Position numbers and translations under genes: made by a program. The notes under the pieces were generated by a model. That model saw only the letters and a program-made list of their open reading frames with translations. It was not told where the DNA came from and made no database searches. A stretch of DNA of 64,000 nt, taken from the NCBI RefSeq assembly GCF_018638295.1, contig NZ_JABTTS010000022.1:42958-106957 (forward strand). The letters are read 5' to 3'. Shown one piece after another: positions 1-7,574 of this stretch. Each line of letters begins with the position of its first letter. The stretch's first letter is position 1. Origin of the DNA: Streptomyces sp. CHD11 (GTDB taxonomy: Bacteria; Actinomycetota; Actinomycetes; Streptomycetales; Streptomycetaceae).

Positions 1-486
1 CGAGTCGAGCACGATCCGCCCCACCCCGGCCTCGACGGCCCGCCGGATCTCGCCGGGGGACTTGTTGTTGCCGTGGAACGCGATCCGCTCGGCCGGCATC
101 CCGGCGGACAGGGCGGTGGCCAGCTCCCCGCCCGAGCAGACATCCAGATTCAGCCCCTCCTCGTGCAGCCACCGCACGACGGCCCGGGACAGGAACGCCT
201 TGCCGGCGTAGAAGACGTCGGCGTCGTCACCGAACGCGGTGCGCCAGGCCCGCGCCCGCGCCCGGAAGTCCTCCTCGTCGAGGAAGTAGGCGGGCGTGCC
301 GAACTCCTCGGCCAGCCGCTTGACGTCGATCCCGCCGACGGCGAGCACACCGTGCTCGTCACGCTCCACGGTCTGGGCCCACACCTTTGGGTCGAGGGCG
401 TTGAGATCGGCGGGCGGCCCTGAGTAGTGGCCCTCGGTGAGGACGTCGGCGTGACGGGGCCCGGCGGGGTGTGCGGAACGGCTCAT
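1..486 (-). CDS. lysA: Diaminopimelate decarboxylase, N-terminal part (gene runs off the window)
   Basis: This is the first 162 codons of a fold-III PLP enzyme that converts meso-diaminopimelate to lysine, the last step of lysine synthesis, in the cytoplasm. The start is the ATG at 486. The reading frame stays open to base 1, so the catalytic C-terminal barrel is outside the window. The PLP-binding lysine lies in VFYAGKAFL (about residue 96), followed by the family motifs LDVCSGGEL and FHGNNKS. The nrtL gene ends 18 bases upstream on the same strand, so the two are probably cotranscribed, as in other Streptomyces. The identification rests on the motifs and the context. Confidence 0.93.
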   Translation of the reverse strand, partial: MSRSAHPAGPRHADVLTEGHYSGPPADLNALDPKVWAQTVERDEHGVLAVGGIDVKRLAEEFGTPAYFLDEEDFRARARAWRTAFGDDADVFYAGKAFLSRAVVRWLHEEGLNLDVCSGGELATALSAGMPAERIAFHGNNKSPGEIRRAVEAGVGRIVLDS

Positions 487-504
487 GATGTTCTCTGGGC
501 TCTC

Positions 505-1539
505 TCAGAGGTGGTCGGGTGCGTCGATACCGAGCAGGGACAGGCCACCGGCCAGCACCGTCCCGGCGGCTTCGGCGAGGGCCAGCCGGGCACGGTGGGC
601 GGCCGAGGGTTTCTCGTCCCCGAGCGGCAGCACCGCGGGAAACAGCGGCAGCAGGGCGTCGGCGACGGTCACGAGATGCCGGGCGAGCCGGTCGGGGGCG
701 CGGTGAGCAGCGGCGCCGGCGAGAACACGGGGGCAGTCGGCGAGCGCCTGGACCAGCACCTGCGCCTCCACGGCCCCCGGTTCGGGCCCGAACCCCAGAT
801 CGGCGGCGTTGCGGACCACCGCCCGGCTCCTGGCGTGGGCATACCGCACCCGGAACAGCGGATTGCTCTCCCGCTGCACCAGATGCTCCTCCCCCGCCCG
901 GGGCCGGTCACCCGGCGCGGGATACAGCAGCGCCCAGCGCGCGGCGTCCCGCCCGAGAGGCAGCGGATCGAAGGACACCGGAACGGGGCGGACACCGGCC
1001 TCGCCGGAGCCGTCCCGGAGGCCGTCGACACGGACGCCCAGCACACTCCCCCACTCCGGCTCGAGCGGACCCGCGCAACCGGCGTGCACGAGGGCGCCCT
1101 GCGACCGGAGGATCCGCGCCACGGCATCGAGATGAACGACGGCCCGAACCTCGGTCGCCGCGTTCAGCCGAACGGCACCCTGACCCGCGAGGGAGTCCCC
1201 GTACCCGTACCGCGACCCGTGCCGCAGAATCTCGCGCACCAGGTCGGCGACGGCGGCACTCCGCAGCCGGACGTTGATGAACCCGGGCCCGGTCACGACC
1301 ACATCACTGATCCCGACGGCACCCAGCAGACGCGCTCGGATCACCTCGGCGACCCGCGGCGCCGGCTGCCCGGCCGACCGGGCGAGCTGCAGGGCGACGT
1401 TGGTGGCGTAGTCCCCGCACCCCCCGGGCCCCGGCGGAGCCACCACGACCCGCTCGGGCACCGTCACCGCCAGCTCCCCCTCCTCGACGGCACGGCGCAC
1501 CGCGTACAGCACGGTGCGGGAGAGCTCGACGGGGGTCAC
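505..1539 (-). CDS. nrtL: ArgS-related anticodon-binding protein NrtL
   Basis: The 344-residue protein resembles the ends of arginyl-tRNA synthetase joined together. An N-terminal segment (about residues 1-110, with GDYATNVALQLA and GPGFINVRL) matches the additional domain of ArgRS. The C-terminal 120 residues form a DALR-type anticodon-binding bundle (VRYAHARSRAVVRNA). The catalytic Rossmann domain is absent and no HIGH or KMSKS motif is visible, so it should not charge tRNA. The name follows the actinobacterial family called NrtL that precedes lysA. The start is a GTG at 1539. The function is unknown; a tRNA-linked role in arginine or lysine metabolism is only inference. Confidence 0.8.
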   Translation of the reverse strand: MTPVELSRTVLYAVRRAVEEGELAVTVPERVVVAPPGPGGCGDYATNVALQLARSAGQPAPRVAEVIRARLLGAVGISDVVVTGPGFINVRLRSAAVADLVREILRHGSRYGYGDSLAGQGAVRLNAATEVRAVVHLDAVARILRSQGALVHAGCAGPLEPEWGSVLGVRVDGLRDGSGEAGVRPVPVSFDPLPLGRDAARWALLYPAPGDRPRAGEEHLVQRESNPLFRVRYAHARSRAVVRNAADLGFGPEPGAVEAQVLVQALADCPRVLAGAAAHRAPDRLARHLVTVADALLPLFPAVLPLGDEKPSAAHRARLALAEAAGTVLAGGLSLLGIDAPDHL

Positions 1540-1636
1540 GGGACAAGCGTAGGGGAGGTGGGGGGTGGGTATGCGAATGGGTCAGACCGCGATCCCGGCA
1601 TGTGGACGCCGGTGGACACCCCCGGCTCCACCGCCG

Positions 1637-2071
1637 TCACCCTCCCGCATGCCCCGCGGCCGGCTCGGCGTTCCCGGTGCCACGCACCCGGCCGAGAGGA
1701 TCCACGATCAGCTCACGAACGAGCCGGACGAGTACCTGAGGATCGAAGGGCTTGGCGAGAAAAGCATCGATCCCGACGTCGAGCCCACGGTCGACCTCGT
1801 ACTGGCTGCAGGCACTGACGATGACGAGCGGAAGGTCACGCGTACGCGGATCGGAACGCAGCCGTCCGGCGGTCCGCAACCCGTCGAGCCTCGGCATGAC
1901 GACATCGAGGGTGACGAGGTCGGGCCTCACCTGATGAACGACTTCCAGACACTCGGCACCATCGGCCGCGGTCACGACCTCGATGCCCTCCAGCTCGAGG
2001 TTGACCCTGATCAACTGCCGGATGACCTTGTTGTCGTCCACAACAAGAACCCGGCCCGCAGCGCCTGGCAC
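1637..2071 (-). CDS. Single-domain response regulator (CheY-like receiver)
   Basis: This is a stand-alone receiver domain. The acidic pair of VLVVDDN lies at residues 12-13, the phospho-acceptor Asp at about 56 in LVTLDVVMP, and the conserved lysine in FLAKPFDP. No output domain follows, only a short Gly/Ala-rich tail. It should act by protein contact with a kinase or partner rather than by binding DNA. I chose the GTG at 2071 (144 aa) because homologous receivers begin a few residues before VLVVDD; an ATG at 2125 would add 18 residues with no family resemblance. It lies upstream of nrtL on the same strand. No cognate kinase is adjacent. Confidence 0.8.
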   Translation of the reverse strand: MPGAAGRVLVVDDNKVIRQLIRVNLELEGIEVVTAADGAECLEVVHQVRPDLVTLDVVMPRLDGLRTAGRLRSDPRTRDLPLVIVSACSQYEVDRGLDVGIDAFLAKPFDPQVLVRLVRELIVDPLGRVRGTGNAEPAAGHAGG

Positions 2072-2231
2072 AACTCGAGAGTAGGTCGGGCCCGGCCACC
2101 ACGTCCGGCGTTTGACCACTTCCACCCCGCACGGGCGACACCCTGGCCTCCACCACCGCGAAAACGGTTCCTGACCACCCCTTGGGAACTGGTAGTGTTC
2201 TACCCGTCGCCGCGATCACCGCGACCGACAC

Positions 2232-2303
2232 GCCCCCGTAGCTCAGGGGATAGAGCAACGGCCTCCGGAGCCGTGTGCGCAGGTTCGAATCCTGCCGGGG
2301 GCA
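2232..2303 (+). tRNA. tRNA-Arg, anticodon CCG
   Basis: The cloverleaf folds completely: acceptor GCCCCCG pairs with CGGGGGC at 2296-2302, the D-arm is GCTC/GAGC, the anticodon stem ACGGC/GCCGT carries a CTCCGGA loop, and the T-arm GCAGG/CCTGC carries the TTCGAAT loop. The anticodon CCG reads the arginine codon CGG. No CCA is encoded. A terminator-like hairpin follows within 20 bases. tRNA genes of this kind are common attachment sites of actinomycete integrative elements, and the DNA behind this one looks like accessory debris. Confidence 0.97.
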
Positions 2304-2321
2304 CACTGTGCAAGTGTGTCC

Positions 2322-2361
2322 AAGACCCCGTCACCAGCGGAAACGCTGAGGCCGGGGTCTT
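2322..2361 (+). terminator. Probable terminator behind tRNA-Arg
   Basis: AAGACCCC (2322-2329) pairs perfectly with GGGGTCTT (2354-2361). Inside lies a second stem, CAGCG/CGCTG, capped by a GAAA tetraloop. The position just after the tRNA fits a transcription terminator. Confidence 0.65.
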
Positions 2362-2382
2362 CGCGTGTATCGGGGGACAGAG

Positions 2383-2410
2383 TGTCCAGCGCCTGAACAG
2401 ATGCTGGACA
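2383..2410. repeat. Short inverted repeat TGTCCAGC/GCTGGACA
   Basis: Perfect 8-bp arms (2383-2390 and 2403-2410) flank a 12-base loop in the non-coding strip behind the tRNA. It may be a remnant of an element end or an operator. No gene start is close enough to decide. Confidence 0.4.
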
Positions 2411-2483
2411 GCGGAGAGGATCACCCGGACACAGGACTATGCCTTGCATGTCTGGCAGTGCTTGAGCTTGCCGTTTGACCCCA

Positions 2484-2732
2484 TCAAGGAGTGACGTAGT
2501 CGCCCCAGCCGAAAGTGGCGACGTAAGCCCGTCGAACGGCTTCTCCGCCGCGTCCGCCCCTGACACGGATGACGGTCAGCGCGAGGATGAACCAGGCGGT
2601 GAAGCACCCCGCGACGATCAAAGTCCAGCCGGGGTCGGAGAAACTGGCAATGACGACCAGGGCAATGATCGTGATGACCAGTCCTATGTGGCCGCCGCCG
2701 ATATCCGTGCCGGACCTGCCGCCGCGTGTCAT
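2484..2732 (-). CDS. Small two-helix membrane protein, function unknown
   Basis: This 82-residue protein has a short Gly-rich N-terminus followed by two hydrophobic segments (about residues 17-33, LVITIIALVVIASF, and 38-56, TLIVAGCFTAWFILALTVI), then a basic/Gly stretch (RVRGGRGGEAVRR). The most likely topology is two membrane spans. Small proteins like this are common in actinomycete integrative elements next to tRNA genes, where some help plasmid spread, but no specific family is recognised here. No operon partner is intact. It is probably real because of the coherent membrane profile and ATG start, but its function is open. Confidence 0.55.
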   Translation of the reverse strand: MTRGGRSGTDIGGGHIGLVITIIALVVIASFSDPGWTLIVAGCFTAWFILALTVIRVRGGRGGEAVRRAYVATFGWGDYVTP

Positions 2733-2783
2733 AAGAGTCCCCCACCAAGAGCACGCCGTTCTGGTCAGAGCAGACTACGGGGC

Positions 2784-3155
2784 TCAGCCAACGGTGTCAG
2801 TGCCGCTTGTACGACGGGGTCTGGTGCCCTTCTCGTGGTGGGCGGGTCGGGTGTGCGCCTCGCCGGTCGCGAGGACTTTGCCCACGTCATGACGGGTGGC
2901 TGGGCGGCGGTTCTTCGAACCCGGTGGTCGGCCGGGCCCGGGACGAGACGGTTTCGGTGCACCGGCCGGAGAGCCGGTCTTCGTGCACAGGTTCCTGAAC
3001 CCCCTGCGGACACGGGCGGGTGTAAGCCTCTCGGTCGGCTTCTCCCAGGGGCGCCGGAGATCGATGGCCAGTGGCCGGGCAGGGCGGCCGGGGGCCACAG
3101 ACGCAACCGCTGCCTCTGCCCGGCCGCGATCCCACCGGTTCACGGCCGGGTTCAC
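2784..3155 (-). pseudogene. C-terminal remnant of an insertion-sequence transposase
   Basis: Reading the minus strand, the segment from DLRRPWEKP through RLTPARVRRGFRNL, GAPKPSRPGPGRPPGSKN and RHDVGK matches, from memory, the conserved C-terminal tail of a common Streptomyces transposase family. The catalytic part is missing: upstream of 3155 the frame breaks and no DDE core is found. The first about 25 residues of the open frame have no family resemblance and come from an altered frame. This is a deletion-derived relic rather than an active element, and it marks the strip behind tRNA-Arg as a site of past mobile-element traffic. The exact IS family was not determined. Confidence 0.65.
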
Positions 3156-3222
3156 ACCCGAGGCATCGTCCCGGCAGACGTCGGTCGCGGCACACGCCCG
3201 GCCCGGTGGCCGTTCCGCCGGG

Positions 3223-3636
3223 TCAACCGCCCCGGCGGAACGGGAGGCCCGCGATCACGGACGTTCCGCGCGTGGGGCGGGGTCGGACGGTCCAGGCGGT
3301 GGCGAGGTGGTCGACGAGGAGCAGGCCCCGGCCGTTCTCGGCGTCCGAGTCCGGGTGGGTCAGGAGGGGTTTGCCGGTGCCGGGGTCGGAGACGGCGAGC
3401 CAGTAGTGTCCGTCGGCCGGCCACAGCACGAGTTCGATGAGGTCCTCGTCCTCCCGGCGAGCCCCGTGGCGGATGGCGTTGGTGACCAGCTCGGAGGTCA
3501 GCAGGCCCAAGTCGTCGCCTAGGTGAGGGCGGAGGATGGGCGGGAGCGATTCGGTGACAGCGTGGCGGGCCCGCGGTACGGAGCCGGGGTGGGCGGGGAA
3601 ATGCCAGTGGACGGGCACCAGGGGAATCTCGGGCAT
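3223..3636 (-). CDS. ATP-binding regulatory protein (HATPase_c/RsbW-like)
   Basis: The 137-residue protein is a lone GHKL ATPase domain. The N-box is ELVTNAIRHG, the G1 region VSDPGTG, and the G2-like segment ENGRGLLLVDHLA. Such RsbW-type proteins in Streptomyces act as anti-sigma or anti-anti-sigma-linked kinases or as partners of DUF397/XRE pairs. I chose the ATG at 3636, which has a TGGAG ribosome site 6-10 bases upstream; the longer frame to 3807 adds non-homologous sequence. It is divergent from the XRE and DUF397 genes at 3890-4944, the classical whiJ/abaA-like trio. The 253-base gap to 3890 should hold both promoters. Confidence 0.85.
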   Translation of the reverse strand: MPEIPLVPVHWHFPAHPGSVPRARHAVTESLPPILRPHLGDDLGLLTSELVTNAIRHGARREDEDLIELVLWPADGHYWLAVSDPGTGKPLLTHPDSDAENGRGLLLVDHLATAWTVRPRPTRGTSVIAGLPFRRGG

Positions 3637-3889
3637 GGCGAACTCCAGTGCTGTGTGCAGGGTTTGAGACCGCCGGTGGCCTACCGCCCTGGTCGCGGGC
3701 ACACCCGTCCCAGGGCAGACGGGCATGCTCGCGCGGTGCGCTTCCGGCATCGCTATGTGTAACTTGCGCGATACTGACAGTAGATCAGTGGGGGCCATAT
3801 TTGCCATGTGGTCCGAAATAATGGCATCGACGCGGTGAACTTGCGCTTATAGGACTGACCCGGACACCGCACCGTACGGAAGGAACGTC

Positions 3890-4741
3890 ATGCCCCCGAG
3901 GACGATTCTCACTCAACGTCAGAAGCGTCTGGGCAGTGAGTTGCGCAGGATGCGCACCACGGCCGGCATGTCCGCGGAGTACGCTGCCGGGCTCCTCGGC
4001 GTCGACCGGAGCCGCATTTCCAACATGGAGTCCGGCCTGCGCGGCATCAACGCAGAACGGTTGCGCACGTTGGCCTGCAACTGTGACTGCACCGACGAGA
4101 CATACGTCGATGCCCTCGCCGAGATGGCGGAGCCGAGCCGGGCAGGATGGTGGGAGCGCTACCGAGGCAGCTTGCCCCAGGGCTTACTGGACATCTCCGA
4201 AACCGAGGCCTATGCAGTACGCCTCCGGGGCGCGAACACCGTGCATGTGCCGGGGCTGCTCCAGACGTCGGAGCACGCCATGGCCATCTTCCGCGCCGTC
4301 GTCCCGCAACTTCCCGAGCATGAGGTCGCTCTCCGTCTGGCCCACCGTTCACAGCGCCAGGGTGTGATCACCAGCGACCACCCGGTTCCGTACGTGGCCG
4401 TGATCCACGAAGCAGCGCTTCGGATGCAGTTCGGAGGACGCGGCGTTGCCCGGGGGCAGTTGAAGTACCTGCTGGACGTTTCCGAGTGGGACCACGTCAC
4501 CGTGCTTGTGCTTCCTTTCGACCACGGCGCCTTCCCAGGAGCGGGACAGACGGTCGTCTACGCCGAGGGGCCCGTGCGGCAGCTGGACACCGTGCAGATC
4601 GACAACTCTCATGGACCGGACTTCGTCCACACCGACGGTCAGCTCGCGAAATATCGCGCTCAACTCGACTTGTTGGAAGATTCGGCACTGTCCCCGGAGC
4701 GGTCCCGCGACCTCATCCGCGAGATCGCTCACCAACTATGA
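3890..4741 (+). CDS. XRE-family regulator with DUF5753 (WhiJ-like)
   Basis: The 283-residue protein has an N-terminal helix-turn-helix (about residues 10-70; LGSELRRMRTTAGMSAEYAA and DRSRISNMESG) and a C-terminal DUF5753 domain (about 90-280; VPGLLQTSEHA). Proteins of this type pair with small DUF397 proteins and influence development or antibiotic production in Streptomyces. An in-frame TTA leucine codon at 4184-4186 (residue 99) makes translation dependent on the bldA tRNA, which fits a developmental or late role. The stop overlaps the ribosome site of the DUF397 gene, so the two are coupled. Targets are unknown. Confidence 0.9.
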   Translation: MPPRTILTQRQKRLGSELRRMRTTAGMSAEYAAGLLGVDRSRISNMESGLRGINAERLRTLACNCDCTDETYVDALAEMAEPSRAGWWERYRGSLPQGLLDISETEAYAVRLRGANTVHVPGLLQTSEHAMAIFRAVVPQLPEHEVALRLAHRSQRQGVITSDHPVPYVAVIHEAALRMQFGGRGVARGQLKYLLDVSEWDHVTVLVLPFDHGAFPGAGQTVVYAEGPVRQLDTVQIDNSHGPDFVHTDGQLAKYRAQLDLLEDSALSPERSRDLIREIAHQL

Positions 4742-4752
4742 GGAGTGGACAC

Positions 4753-4944
4753 ATGACTGCCATCACCTGGGAAGCCCCGTTCTGCGGCGAGGGAAGTTCC
4801 TGCTTCCGCCTCGGTACCGACGCCGAGGGCAACGGGTACATAGCCGTTGCCGGCCAGGAAGAGAGCCCGCTCACCGACTCCCTCGAAGCCCTGCGCACCC
4901 TCATCACCGACATCAAGGCCGGTAAGGCCGACCACCTGTTGTAG
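4753..4944 (+). CDS. DUF397 small protein
   Basis: A 63-residue protein with the DUF397 pattern: an N-terminal W-E-A-P/S core with Cys residues (APFCGEGSSCFRLG), then a V-A/D segment (YIAVAGQEESPL) and a C-terminal helix (LEALRTLITDIKAGK). AGGAG sits 8 bases before the ATG at 4753, inside the end of the upstream XRE gene. DUF397 proteins act with their neighbouring XRE regulator, probably as a modulator or antitoxin-like partner. The C-terminal helix is somewhat longer than the family average. Confidence 0.88.
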   Translation: MTAITWEAPFCGEGSSCFRLGTDAEGNGYIAVAGQEESPLTDSLEALRTLITDIKAGKADHLL

Positions 4945-5132
4945 GGGCCGCAGCGCACCGTCGCCAGGTAACACCGCGCAGGCGCCGGACCCTGATCCGC
5001 ACCGACTCCTTGACCTTGGTAAGGCGGGCTGTCTCGCGAGGTCATCGAGTGGAACGGAGCTTCGGCGTTCGGGAGTTGTTTTCCGACGGCTCCCTGCGCC
5101 GCTCAGGGGTGGACCGGGTCCGGCGCATGCGT

Positions 5133-5165
5133 TCTCGGCGTTCTCTCAAGCCGAGAACGCCGAGA
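5133..5165. terminator. Bidirectional terminator between convergent genes
   Basis: TCTCGGCGTTCT (5133-5144) pairs perfectly with AGAACGCCGAGA (5154-5165) around a 9-base loop. It lies between the DUF397 gene ending at 4944 and the convergent gene ending at 5178. The rest of 4945-5177 contains no gene that I can support. Confidence 0.75.
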
Positions 5166-5177
5166 GGTAACGCCGCT

Positions 5178-5786
5178 TCAGATGGTCGGGGTGTCGTCGA
5201 CGATCGGCCTGTGGATCTCGACGACCGGCTTCCACCCCGCGGAGAACTCGATGAAGTCCGCACGGGTGGGGTAGGTGTCGATCGCGCGACGGTCGCGCTT
5301 GGGACTGTCGCTCCCCTTGCGCCCCCGGGGAATCTGTTCCTCGAGGATGTCGACCTTCACGTCGGGAACCTCCTTGAGGCCCTGGCGCCAGATCTGCACG
5401 ATGTCGGCGCCGAACGCCTGCCGGGCCGCAGCGTAAAGGGCCGTGAGTGACCCCTTGTCCCCACCAGGGACGAAAAGTGCCAGGTCCAGCACGACACCGG
5501 CGGACTGGAGAACCTCGATGGTCTCCGAGCCGTTCTCTTCGGCCAAGTAGATTCCGGCTTCATTCTCGTCGTCAGGAAGACAGGAGACCTCTTCCTGGAA
5601 TACGGTTCTCGCCGTGATCGAGCCGCCCTCGAAATTCTCACCGGACTTGGTCAGAAAAGCAGGAACATAGCAGTCGGGAAGCTTGAGTTCTGCCGTGTCG
5701 GCGGAAACGAAGATCCTGTCCTTCACGCTGAGCTTCGTCACCTCTTCCAGCGAGAGGCGGCGAGCGGCGATCTTCTCCGTGTTCAC
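5178..5786 (-). CDS. Orphan protein of unknown function (202 aa)
   Basis: No family is recognised. The protein is acidic and soluble, with no signal peptide or membrane span. It contains an N-terminal polar region (EKIAARRLSLEEVTKL), alternating strand-like segments (VLQSAGVVLDLALFVPGG) and a charged C-terminus (RGRKGSDSPKRDRR, ending in VDDTPTI). I chose the GTG at 5786, which has GAAAGGG upstream; the ATG at 5834 adds 16 unlikely residues. Its wobble positions are visibly less GC-rich than those of neighbouring genes, suggesting recent acquisition. It is convergent with the DUF397 gene and alone in its transcription unit. Confidence 0.6.
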   Translation of the reverse strand: MNTEKIAARRLSLEEVTKLSVKDRIFVSADTAELKLPDCYVPAFLTKSGENFEGGSITARTVFQEEVSCLPDDENEAGIYLAEENGSETIEVLQSAGVVLDLALFVPGGDKGSLTALYAAARQAFGADIVQIWRQGLKEVPDVKVDILEEQIPRGRKGSDSPKRDRRAIDTYPTRADFIEFSAGWKPVVEIHRPIVDDTPTI

Positions 5787-6433
5787 AATTTCCCTTTCAG
5801 GTCGCACTGTCCCTCCGAGCAAGGACGCTACCACGAAACCCCGAGGTCAACTGCCCAGTAATCTCTGGGTATATGGCCTCCGATGACCCGCACGGGAGGA
5901 TACCGAAGCGAGTGCCACCCGGTCGGGAACACGCGTCCGCCAGGCAGCGGCCCTCGGCATGGCGTCGGGGATCAACTGACGGTTGCATTGCGATGCGTCG
6001 GGCAGCACTGAGGAACCAAGAAAAGTTGGGTCTACGGTAGATATCGCCCATATCACCTTCGGGGGGTGGAGGCGGGGTAAGGCGAACCATTCGTCGTGCG
6101 TCTCGAGGAGCGCGGCGGAAACCAACCGGATGGTGCGACAGCGCGACGACGGAGACCCCCACCGGCGACATCCGGAGGGGGCGCGAACCGGCAGCCGCGT
6201 ACCAGCGCGCCCTTTTCGGTCAGGACTTCGGTGCAGTCGACTGACGCCCGGTTGCTGACGTCTCGTCATGTCGGGCGGAGTTCGGCACAGTGATCACGTC
6301 TGCCCCTGGCTCCGTGCGCTCCTCGCGTCGGGGTCACAGCCGGGTGCACTCGCTGGCGCATCGAGTGCCGGCAGACGGACACGCTGCTCTGACGGCCGCC
6401 GGTCTCCGCCCGGGAGCACCCGTCCGTTCGCGG
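5787..6433. other. Gene-poor gap with transposase debris
   Basis: About 650 bases carry no intact gene. The only recognisable content is a short stretch resembling the end of an IS256-type transposase (see 6040-6150). A promoter for the gene at 5786 should lie near 5800-5860 but I cannot name its boxes. Confidence 0.5.
6040..6150 (-). pseudogene. Possible IS256-family transposase C-terminal remnant
   Basis: On the minus strand the frame reads TIRLVSAALLETHDEWF, close to the conserved IS256-type ending (I-R-L-V-G-A-x-L-x-E-x-x-D-E-W). The usual R-R-Y-x-S-E tail is scrambled and a neighbouring frame reads MGDIY, as expected after a frameshift. The match is short, so the call is tentative. A TTA codon (bases 6076-6078 on this strand) in the remnant is foreign to this genome's codon use. 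Confidence 0.4.
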
Positions 6434-7312
6434 CTACTGATTCTCGGCCGCGAGGTCGGGCGCGGGTGCGGGCGCGGACGTCCGGGGTTGGCTCGGCTCG
6501 GTGATCATGGTTCTCAGGGTTTCGAAGGCGGCTGCCGTGGGACCGGCCGGTTCGGCTTGGTAGACCACGAGTTGCTGGTGCGGGGCCCCGTTGACCGTGA
6601 AGGCCGCGAACTTGATCTGCAGGTCTCCGACCTCGGGGTGCTTGAGACGCTTGCCTTCCTGCGACTTGCTCTTGACCTCGTGCCTCTTCCAGATGGCGGC
6701 GAACTCCGCGCTCCGGCCCGACAGTTCCGCCACGACCTCGGCGATACGGGCCGATTCGGGGTCATGGCCGTAGGCGGCTCGCAGTTCGGCGACACAGGAG
6801 TGCGCGGCTCGCTCCCACTCCTGGTAGAACTCGCGGCCTGCCGGGTCGGCGAAGACCATGCGGGCGAGGTTGTCGAACTGGTCGAATCCGCTGTGGAGGG
6901 CGGTGGCGAGAGGGTTGGCCGCCAGGACGTCGAGGGCCGGGCCGAGGACGAAGGCCGGAGTGTGCTCCCAGCCGTTCATCAGCTCCAGCAACTGCCGGCT
7001 GACGTCCGCCCGTCCCCGGACGCGCGGGCGCTGCGATGCGGTGAGGCAGAGGCGGTGGAGATGGTCGGCCGCTTCCGCATCGAGTTTCAGTGCCTGGGCC
7101 ACGGCATCGAGCACCTGCGGGGACGGGCTGCTCTCGCGCCCCTGTTCCAGCCTGATGTAGTAGTCCGAGCTGACTCCGGCAAGCATCGCGACTTCTTCTC
7201 TGCGCAGTCCCGGAACCCGGCGTCGCCCGTATTCGGGCAGGCCGACATCCTGGGGCTTGAGGGCTTCGCGGCGGGCTCTGAGGAAATCACCCAAAGGTGT
7301 CCCATTGCTCAT
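6434..7312 (-). CDS. XRE regulator with MmyB-like ligand-binding domain (copy A)
   Basis: The 292-residue regulator has an N-terminal HTH (residues about 1-75; LGDFLRARREALKP, GRRRVPGLRREEVAMLAGVS, YYIRLEQGRE) and a PAS-like MmyB ligand-binding domain (about 100-260; HTPAFVLGPALDVLAANPLA). I chose the ATG at 7312; the longer open frame to 7498 is non-homologous. Members of this family usually bind a lipophilic ligand and control a neighbouring oxidoreductase. A paralogue (7575-8453) is divergent, and an SDR follows that paralogue. The 262-base gap between them should hold the shared control region. Regulation of the SDR is inferred from position only. Confidence 0.88.
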   Translation of the reverse strand: MSNGTPLGDFLRARREALKPQDVGLPEYGRRRVPGLRREEVAMLAGVSSDYYIRLEQGRESSPSPQVLDAVAQALKLDAEAADHLHRLCLTASQRPRVRGRADVSRQLLELMNGWEHTPAFVLGPALDVLAANPLATALHSGFDQFDNLARMVFADPAGREFYQEWERAAHSCVAELRAAYGHDPESARIAEVVAELSGRSAEFAAIWKRHEVKSKSQEGKRLKHPEVGDLQIKFAAFTVNGAPHQQLVVYQAEPAGPTAAAFETLRTMITEPSQPRTSAPAPAPDLAAENQ

Positions 7313-7574
7313 ACGGCAAGAGTAGATGGTTCCTGGTTCACAGACCGTCCGGCCGCATGAAGTGACAGCGAGTAGCGAGTCTTGGACGGGGAGTGCATTC
7401 ATCTCCTCGCAGGCGAGCGTTCGGGCCGGGGTGGTGCCTGGGAGGTCTGGCTGTCGGCCGGCTCCTTCGCCCGTCCGGCACATCCGTGCACCACTCATGG
7501 ACCCGTATTCCTAGGTATGACGCACCCACCGTCGGCAGACCGTTCGCGGGTGCCTTCGGCCTAATCTCGGAGGT

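Noticed and set aside
2784..3195. An intact mobile element behind the tRNA
   Set aside because: Only the last third of a transposase is present, without ends or catalytic residues.
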